Of a DNA stretch of 64,000 nucleotides, positions 58,811-64,000 are shown piece by piece. The position numbers and the translations under genes were made by a program. The first letter of the stretch is position 1. Each line of letters starts with the position of its first letter. Source of the stretch: Intestinimonas massiliensis (ex Afouda et al. 2020) (GTDB taxonomy: Bacteria > Bacillota > Clostridia > Oscillospirales > Oscillospiraceae); assembly GCF_900626285.1 (NCBI RefSeq), contig NZ_LR131147.1, forward strand, positions 2,415,643-2,479,642, given 5' to 3'. The notes below the pieces were generated by a model. The model was given only the letters and a program-made list of their open reading frames with translations, was not told where the DNA came from and searched no databases.

Positions 58811-58961
58811 AGTTGGGCAAAATCCGCCGGGAAAATCGTCCGGCGGTTGGATTTAAGGTCGCGCCCCGGAGAACCGGCGGGCGTTTGGGTACGAAAGGGA
58901 GTTTCGATGCCTGTGGGGACCTTGAATCAGGCAAACCGAAACGAAAGGAAGTATCGTACTC

Positions 58962-60140
58962 ATGGAGATCAACGGCGAGCAGGTCAACGAGGTCGTGAAT
59001 TATGCCGACCTGGGTCTGTCCCCGGAAGTGATGAAGGCCATCGAAAAGAAGGGCTACGTGCAGGCCACCCCGGTGCAGGCCGGGGCCATCCCCTATTTTA
59101 TGGACTGGAAGGACGTCATTGCCAAGGCCCCGACCGGCACAGGCAAGACCTTTGCCTTCGGCATCCCGATGGTGGAGCACATCGACCCGTCCAGCGAGGA
59201 CGTGCAGGCCCTGGTGCTGGCCCCCACCCGGGAGCTGGCGGTGCAGATCCAGGAGGAGCTGCGGGACCTGTGCGAGTTTAAGGAAGGGGTGCGCACCGTC
59301 TGCCTGTACGGCGGCGCCCCCATCGACAAGCAGATCAACACCCTGAAGAAGAAGCCCCAGATCGTGGTGGCCACCCCCGGCCGGCTGATGGACCACATGA
59401 AGCGGCGCACCGTCCGGCTGGACAAGGTGGAGACGGTGGTGCTGGACGAGGCCGACCGGATGCTGGACATGGGTTTCGTGCGGGACGTGACCCGCATCCT
59501 GGACCAGATCAAGCACCGGAGGAACATGGGCATGTTCTCCGCCACCATCAGCCGGGAGGTCATGGATATCTCCTGGGTGTATCAGCGGGACCCCATTGAG
59601 ATCACCGTCCGGCCGGTGGAGGAATCCAAGCCGGACATCACCCAATACCGCATTGACCTGGACGGCCGGGAGCAGAAGCTGGACACCATCGTGGCCCTCA
59701 TCACCCACGGGGAGTACGAGCGGGCCATCGCCTTCTGCAACACCAAGAACATGACCGACCGGCTGGCGGGCTTATTGAAGATGCGGGGCATCTCCTGCGA
59801 GGCCATCCACGGGGACATCCAGCAGCGGATCCGGGAAAAGACCCTGGAGAAGTTCAAGAAGGGGGAGATCCGGGTGCTGGTGGCCACCGATGTGGCGGCC
59901 CGGGGCCTGGATATCGACGACGTGGACGCGGTGTTCAACTACGACGTGCCCGACGAGCTGGAGAACTACACCCACCGCATCGGCCGTACCGGCCGTGCCA
60001 AGCGCCACGGCGTGGCCTATACCTTTGTGGCCACGGTGACCGAGGGAATCCGCATGGACGACATCATCCGCAACACCAAGGCGGAGGTCCAGCAGCTGAA
60101 ATACGACAAGGACGGCTGCCTGATGCTGGTGCAGTCCTGA
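58962..60140 (+). CDS. DEAD-box ATP-dependent RNA helicase
   Basis: The 392-aa helicase core has all motifs: Q motif (TPVQAGAIP), Walker A APTGTGKT, PTRELAVQ, TPGRLMDH, DEAD, SAT, and in domain 2 CNTKNMTDRL, TDVAARGLD and HRIGRTGR. It lacks the long C-terminal extension of DeaD/DbpA, closest to minimal CshA/RhlE-type enzymes. It unwinds RNA in ribosome assembly or mRNA decay. GAAAGGAAG precedes ATG 58962. Confidence 0.95.
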   Translation: MEINGEQVNEVVNYADLGLSPEVMKAIEKKGYVQATPVQAGAIPYFMDWKDVIAKAPTGTGKTFAFGIPMVEHIDPSSEDVQALVLAPTRELAVQIQEELRDLCEFKEGVRTVCLYGGAPIDKQINTLKKKPQIVVATPGRLMDHMKRRTVRLDKVETVVLDEADRMLDMGFVRDVTRILDQIKHRRNMGMFSATISREVMDISWVYQRDPIEITVRPVEESKPDITQYRIDLDGREQKLDTIVALITHGEYERAIAFCNTKNMTDRLAGLLKMRGISCEAIHGDIQQRIREKTLEKFKKGEIRVLVATDVAARGLDIDDVDAVFNYDVPDELENYTHRIGRTGRAKRHGVAYTFVATVTEGIRMDDIIRNTKAEVQQLKYDKDGCLMLVQS

Positions 60141-60145
60141 GATGA

Positions 60146-60177
60146 GGGCCGGACGATGTCCGGCCCGTCGTTTTTTC
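60146..60177 (+). terminator. Terminator after the helicase gene
   Basis: A 9-bp stem (60146-60154 with 60158-60166), loop GAT, then six T residues. Confidence 0.85.
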
Positions 60178-60207
60178 TTGCCACGGTGGGTATAAGCGTG
60201 ATATCAT
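60178..60207 (+). promoter_or_regulatory. Promoter of the DUF2156 gene
   Basis: TTGCCA (60178-60183), an 18-nt spacer and TATCAT (60202-60207). Confidence 0.5.
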
Positions 60208-60246
60208 ACCGGTATACTAGAACAGCATAAGGAGATTGGACCCTGT

Positions 60247-61161
60247 ATGATCGAATTTCACACGCCGGTCCCGGCGGACAAGCCCTGGGTGGACGAGCTG
60301 TTGGCCCGGTGCAGCTATCGGGGCTGTGATTATAATTTTACCAATATGTTTGTCTGGCAGAAGGCCTACGGTCTGGAGATCGGCCGGTGGGAGGACTTTC
60401 TGGTGACCCACCTGTGCGGGCGGATGGGGTGCAGCTACATGTATCCCGCCGGCTCCGGGGACATTGCCGGGGCCATCCGGGCTCTGGAGGAGGACGCCGC
60501 CAGCCGTGGGGAGCCCCTCCGGCTGGTGTGCCTGACCCGGCGGCAGATGGCGGAACTGGAGGAGTTTTTCCCCGGCCAGTTTGACTATCAGGCCGACCGG
60601 GACGGTTACGACTACCTGTATGAGATCGACCGCCTGGCGGATCTGGGGGGCAAGAAGCTCCACGCCAAGCGGAACCACATCAACCGGTTTATTGAGAACA
60701 ACCCCACCTGGGTGTATGAGGAGATCACCCCGGAGAGCCTGCCTGAGTGCCTGGAGATGGACAAGCAGTGGTATCTCCGCTCCCTCCAGCGGGAGGGTGA
60801 GGCCGAGGAACGGGACCTGGGTGACGAGGGCATCGCCCTGCGCACTGCCATGGAGTACTACCACCAGCTTGGCCTGGAGGGCGGCCTGATCCGGGTGTAC
60901 GGCGAGGTGGTGGCCTTTACCATGGGGGACCACCTGACCGAGGACACCTTTGATGTCCACTTTGAGAAGGCGTACAGTGAGCTCCAGGGGGCCTATACCA
61001 TGATCAACCGGGAATTTTCCCGCTGGGTGCGGGAGCATCACCCCAAGGTGAAGTACCTGAACCGGGAGGACGACATGGGGGTGGAGGGTTTGCGGAAAGC
61101 CAAGGAATCCTACTATCCCGACCTGATGGTGGAGAAGTACGCCGCCATCCTGCGGGCCTGA
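60247..61161 (+). CDS. DUF2156 protein (phosphatidylglycerol lysyltransferase C-domain type)
   Basis: The 304-aa soluble protein has two GNAT-like halves of the DUF2156/LPG_synthase_C family (CDYNFTNMFVWQ near the N-terminus; LHAKRNHINRFIENNP about residue 138; YLNREDDMGVEGLRKAKESYYP near the end). In MprF this domain transfers Lys or Ala from aminoacyl-tRNA to lipid. Free-standing members like this one are common in Clostridia and their acceptor is unknown. The GNAT gene follows after 40 nt, so they probably form one transcript. Confidence 0.88.
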   Translation: MIEFHTPVPADKPWVDELLARCSYRGCDYNFTNMFVWQKAYGLEIGRWEDFLVTHLCGRMGCSYMYPAGSGDIAGAIRALEEDAASRGEPLRLVCLTRRQMAELEEFFPGQFDYQADRDGYDYLYEIDRLADLGGKKLHAKRNHINRFIENNPTWVYEEITPESLPECLEMDKQWYLRSLQREGEAEERDLGDEGIALRTAMEYYHQLGLEGGLIRVYGEVVAFTMGDHLTEDTFDVHFEKAYSELQGAYTMINREFSRWVREHHPKVKYLNREDDMGVEGLRKAKESYYPDLMVEKYAAILRA

Positions 61162-61201
61162 GCGTTGGCCCTGCCAGTTGCCAATAGAAAGGAGCGATCT
61201 C

Positions 61202-62083
61202 ATGATAGACATTCGACCCTCCCGGCCGGAGGAGGCCGAGGCCCAGAAGCGGCTGTGGCAGCAGGCTTTTGGGGATGACCAGCGGTATATTGACTGGTTT
61301 TATGAATGCTGCTGGCATCCGGAAAACATGCTCCTGCTGTTGGAGGATGACAAGCTGGCCTCCATGCTGGCGCTGCTGCCCCATGACCTGACCCTGCCCG
61401 GCGGCGAGAGGGCCAAGGCTTTTTACGTATACGCCCTGGCAACTGATTCGGCGGTGCGGAGCAAGGGCTACGGCCGGCAGCTGTTGCACTATGTGGATTT
61501 CCACCTGAATGCCCGGGGCGCCGACTGTGTCACTGTGGTGCCTGCCGAGCCCAGCCTGTTCAAGTTTTTCGGCACGGTGGGCTTTTCCACCGGCTTTTCC
61601 ACCCGCAAGGTGGAGCTGCTGAAGGATGAGGCAGGGGAGCCCCGGCCGGGAGACTGTGTGGAACCTGCGTCTCCCGAAACCTATAACGCCATCCGGGACC
61701 GGCTGCTGGAGGGCACCCCGTCGGTGCTTTACGGGACGGAGCTCATCCGCTATCAGGAGGGCATGAGCCGTCTGTCCGGCGGCGGGCTGTACCGGATCAT
61801 GACAGGGGACGCGGAGGGCTGCGCGGCGGTAGAGTATGTGGACAAGGACAGCGTGCTCTTCAAGGAGCTGCTGGTTCCCGAACCCCAGATGGTCTGCCGG
61901 GCGCTGGCGGTCTTTTCCAGACTGCTTCCCGGCCGCCGCTGCTACGTGCGCACCCCCGCCAGCTGGGATGGGGTGTCGGGCAGCTACATTCAGCCCTTCG
62001 GAATGATCAAATGGTATCACCCTGACAAGGCCAGATTGTGGCAGGAGGACACCAAAGGATATATGGGCCTGGGCTTTGACTGA
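61202..62083 (+). CDS. GNAT-family acetyltransferase (two-domain, Eis-like)
   Basis: The 293-aa protein has an N-terminal GNAT domain (about residues 1-145; acetyl-CoA loop ATDSAVRSKGYGRQLL, strand PSLFKFFGTVGF) and a second domain of about 140 residues, reminiscent of Eis-type acetyltransferases. The start at 61202 has AAAGGAGCG upstream; an in-frame TTG at 61178 is unlikely. Substrate unknown. Confidence 0.82.
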   Translation: MIDIRPSRPEEAEAQKRLWQQAFGDDQRYIDWFYECCWHPENMLLLLEDDKLASMLALLPHDLTLPGGERAKAFYVYALATDSAVRSKGYGRQLLHYVDFHLNARGADCVTVVPAEPSLFKFFGTVGFSTGFSTRKVELLKDEAGEPRPGDCVEPASPETYNAIRDRLLEGTPSVLYGTELIRYQEGMSRLSGGGLYRIMTGDAEGCAAVEYVDKDSVLFKELLVPEPQMVCRALAVFSRLLPGRRCYVRTPASWDGVSGSYIQPFGMIKWYHPDKARLWQEDTKGYMGLGFD

Positions 62084-62088
62084 GCCAG

Positions 62089-62120
62089 AGGGCGGCACAG
62101 CGTGCTGTGCCGCCCTTTTT
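62089..62120 (+). terminator. Terminator after the GNAT gene
   Basis: A 13-bp stem (62089-62101 with 62104-62116) and T residues. Confidence 0.85.
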
Positions 62121-62378
62121 GAATAAATGGCGCCTGCATCATGCAGATTAAAAATTTCATTTTTTATCTGATGCGAATATTTATATCAAACTATATGAAT
62201 AAAAATATAGAATATTTTAGCACTCTAGCGAGAAGAAGTGATAATTTTGGGTATTTTGGAATCGGAAGGATCAAAAAGTGCTTAATCATTCGTGGACACA
62301 ACATTGGATATTTGTATTTCTATGAAAGACACATGCAAGAAATGGTGGAGTAACCATCAAATTAGAGGGTTTGGACTC
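62121..62378. other. AT-rich island without a convincing gene
   Basis: About 260 bp with a base composition far below the GC of the flanking genes. A 70-codon frame (62141-62353) lacks a ribosome binding site and resembles no family I know. Possible explanations are a decayed insertion, an upstream A/T-rich regulatory region for the peptide transporter, or acquired DNA. Confidence 0.5.
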
Positions 62379-62407
62379 TTGACGGGACGGCCTGTTTGAG
62401 ATAAAAT
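62379..62407 (+). promoter_or_regulatory. Promoter of the peptide ABC transporter operon
   Basis: TTGACG (62379-62384), a 17-nt spacer and TAAAAT (62402-62407), followed by a leader of about 190 nt with a CCGGGAG/CTCCCGG hairpin near 62525-62543. Confidence 0.75.
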
Positions 62408-62603
62408 AAACGAACTCTATAAGATGGTGCTTCTTGTCGAGAACCGCCAAGGGTGTTTTGTATCCAGATCGGCTGCCGGGGGCGGCCGGCGGTGAAGGAG
62501 AGGAAGCAGCAAAATGCAGTTCGCCGGGAGCAGCTCTCCCGGCGGCTGTGTGTCATAGAAGTACGCAGCGGAAGGTATCGAGAAAGGTATAGGAAGTGAA
62601 GAA

Positions 62604-63545
62604 ATGGCAAAATACATTTTGAAAAGAGTGTTGATGGCAGTGATTACGCTGTTCATTGTCATCTGTCTCACCTTTTTTCTGATGAACGCCGTTCCGGGCA
62701 ACCCGTGGCTATCGGAAAAAACCCCCAGCGAAGCCACCATTGCCGCCCTGAACGAAAAGTACGGACTGAATCAGCCGCTGATCGTCCAGCTGGGCAAGTA
62801 TCTGGAAAACCTGGCCCATCTGGATTTCGGCACCTCCATCAAGATGCAGAAGGACCGGCCCGTGCTGGAGATCATCCTGAACATGTTCCCCATCTCGGCG
62901 GGCATCGGCGCCATCGCCATCCTGTGGGCTATCTTGGTGGGCGTCCCGTTGGGCTGTCTGGCAGCGTATAAGCGAGGCACCTGGGTGGACAGCCTGCTGC
63001 GGGTGATCTGTACGGTGGGTATCTCCATGCCGGGATTTGTGGTGGCGACTATGCTGCTGCATGTATTTACCGGCGGCATAGAGGGACTGAAGTTCTTCCC
63101 CACGATCTTTGACGGCTCACCCAAGAGCTATGTGCTGCCCTGCCTGGCGCTGGGCTTCTACCCCATGTGTTATCTGTCCCGCCAGACCCGGACGGCCATG
63201 CTGGACTCCATCAATCAGGAGTATATCAAGACCGCCCGCGCCAAGGGCCTGAAGAACAAGACCATCATCTTCAAGCACGCCCTGCGCAACGCCCTGATTC
63301 CGGTCATTACCTACCTGGGTCCCCAGATCGCCTTTACCCTGTGCGGCGGCTTCGTGGTGGAGACCGTGTTTACCATCCCCGGCCTGGGCCGCTACTTTGT
63401 CTCGTCCATTTCCAACCGGGACTATCCCCTGATCATGGGTACCACCATCTTCCTGGCGGCCTTTATCATCGCCATGAACCTGATCGTAGACCTGCTGTAC
63501 AAGCTGGTGGATCCGCGCATCAACCTGAGCAAGGGAGGGAACTGA
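62604..63545 (+). CDS. Oligopeptide/dipeptide ABC transporter permease, OppB/DppB type
   Basis: The 313-aa membrane protein has six helices and the permease EAA loop (EYIKTARAKGLKNKTIIFKHALRNALIP, here split at about residues 210-237), with the OppB N-terminal segment (YILKRVLMAVITLFIV). It imports peptides or nickel-like ligands with partner permease, ATPases and a binding protein outside the window. TAGGAAGTGAAGAA precedes ATG 62604. The OppC-like gene starts just after its stop. Confidence 0.93.
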   Translation: MAKYILKRVLMAVITLFIVICLTFFLMNAVPGNPWLSEKTPSEATIAALNEKYGLNQPLIVQLGKYLENLAHLDFGTSIKMQKDRPVLEIILNMFPISAGIGAIAILWAILVGVPLGCLAAYKRGTWVDSLLRVICTVGISMPGFVVATMLLHVFTGGIEGLKFFPTIFDGSPKSYVLPCLALGFYPMCYLSRQTRTAMLDSINQEYIKTARAKGLKNKTIIFKHALRNALIPVITYLGPQIAFTLCGGFVVETVFTIPGLGRYFVSSISNRDYPLIMGTTIFLAAFIIAMNLIVDLLYKLVDPRINLSKGGN

Positions 63546-63546
63546 G

Positions 63547-64000
63547 TTGGCAGAGAAGAAGCATAAAAAAGTACTCGGCTCCCTTCAGCCGGACATTGAT
63601 GACATCCTGAGCTGGAACGACCTGCCGGAGAACGCCTTTGAGCCGGCCAGCGCTCAGGAGAAGGAGAGCTTTATCCAGGACCGCAAGAGCGTGTCCTATT
63701 GGAAGGACGCCTGGCGGCGTCTGCGCCGCAACAAGGTGGCCATGGTGGCCATGATCATCGTGATCCTCATCGGCCTGTTTGCCTTTATAGGCCCCATGAT
63801 CGTGCCCTACACCTATGACCAGGTGATCAGCGGCGCCAACAACATCCACCCCTGGCACTACTCCCTGGAGGACCAGGCCCGCATCAATGAGTATATGGAG
63901 GAGCACAACGGCTCCTCCAACCTGTCGCCTGAGGAGGCGGTGGAGCAGGCCCGTGCCGAGGCCGCCGAGCAGGGCGAGACCCTCTCCGCCGTGGAGGAGG
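63547..64000 (+). CDS. ABC transporter permease, OppC type (partial; runs past position 64000)
   Basis: The frame opens at TTG 63547 with GGGAGG eight nt upstream (reading AEKKHKKVLGSL after the start) and stays open to the window end. It has an OppC N-terminal region, one membrane helix (about residues 62-82; VAMVAMIIVILIGLFAFIGP) and then a hydrophilic insertion rich in Glu and Ala (about 100-150) that is longer than usual between helix 1 and the remaining helices. Partner of the OppB-type permease. Confidence 0.88.
   Translation, partial: MAEKKHKKVLGSLQPDIDDILSWNDLPENAFEPASAQEKESFIQDRKSVSYWKDAWRRLRRNKVAMVAMIIVILIGLFAFIGPMIVPYTYDQVISGANNIHPWHYSLEDQARINEYMEEHNGSSNLSPEEAVEQARAEAAEQGETLSAVEE

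Noticed and set aside
62141..62353. Possible 70-aa gene in the AT-rich island
   Set aside because: No ribosome binding site, no recognisable family, and AT-rich DNA yields such frames rarely enough to note but not to support.
1..64000. CRISPR array, rRNA or toxin-antitoxin module
   Set aside because: No regularly spaced direct repeats, rRNA-like sequence or recognisable small toxin/antitoxin gene pair were found. The clustered hairpins are not regularly spaced.

Overview
The window looks like a chromosome segment of a high-GC, spore-forming, anaerobic Bacillota, most like gut Oscillospiraceae (the Flavonifractor/Lawsonibacter/Intestinimonas type). This is inferred from SpoIID, SLH-domain surface proteins, RNase Y, SecG, Firmicute-style intrinsic terminators, strong RBSs and sigma-A promoters. 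No rRNA is present, so the genus is not fixed.

Layout. 1-6.9 kb: a lipoprotein end, a response regulator/flavodoxin/histidine kinase operon, a deacetylase-like exported protein, a degenerate class V aminotransferase and an XRE membrane regulator. 6.9-22.5 kb: an anaerobic purine/urate degradation island. It has operon ssnA-ygfK-xdh, operon dpaL-ygeY-ygeW-arcC, a YheO/DauR-type regulator, an NCS2 xanthine/uracil permease and ridA. 22.7-35.3 kb: a Bce-type ABC transporter, secG-rnr-nagZ, rny, dCMP deaminase, a CsoR-type regulator, mnmE and a YczE-type membrane protein. 35.4-45.6 kb: a COG2509 FAD protein, SpoIID, citrate synthase, a B12-radical SAM protein and a VanRS-like two-component locus. 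45.7-46.1 kb: tRNA-Met, -Glu and -Val. 46.3-56.1 kb: two SLH S-layer-like paralogs in inverted orientation, two inverted phage-tail-like genes between them, then a tyrosine integrase and a remnant phage lysis cassette. 56.3-64 kb: SLH-peptidase, rlmA, a DEAD helicase, a DUF2156 protein, GNAT and the start of an Opp-type ABC transporter.

How the island should work (established families plus inference): the permease imports purine, Xdh and YgfK carry out Mo/Fe-S/flavin redox chemistry, and SsnA deaminates or hydrolyses. YgeY, YgeW and DpaL process the ureido/diaminopropionate products to pyruvate and ammonia, ArcC makes ATP from carbamoyl phosphate, and RidA removes reactive enamines released by DpaL. 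A palindrome of the form CTAAAAAATTTTTAG lies near the promoters of ssnA, dpaL, the permease, ridA and the distant FAD gene, suggesting one regulon. The ssnA leader has a terminator/antiterminator architecture.

Most notable: (1) a 6.4-kb inverted SLH pair whose near-identical 5' ends stop just downstream of the only strong promoter, the arrangement expected of an S-layer inversion switch; (2) a family of about 100-150 bp hairpin-rich inserts flanked by unusually long direct repeats (56 and 91 bp) that rebuild the 3' end of the gene they enter, with a related-looking insert in a 5' UTR; (3) the purine regulon palindrome and leader switch.
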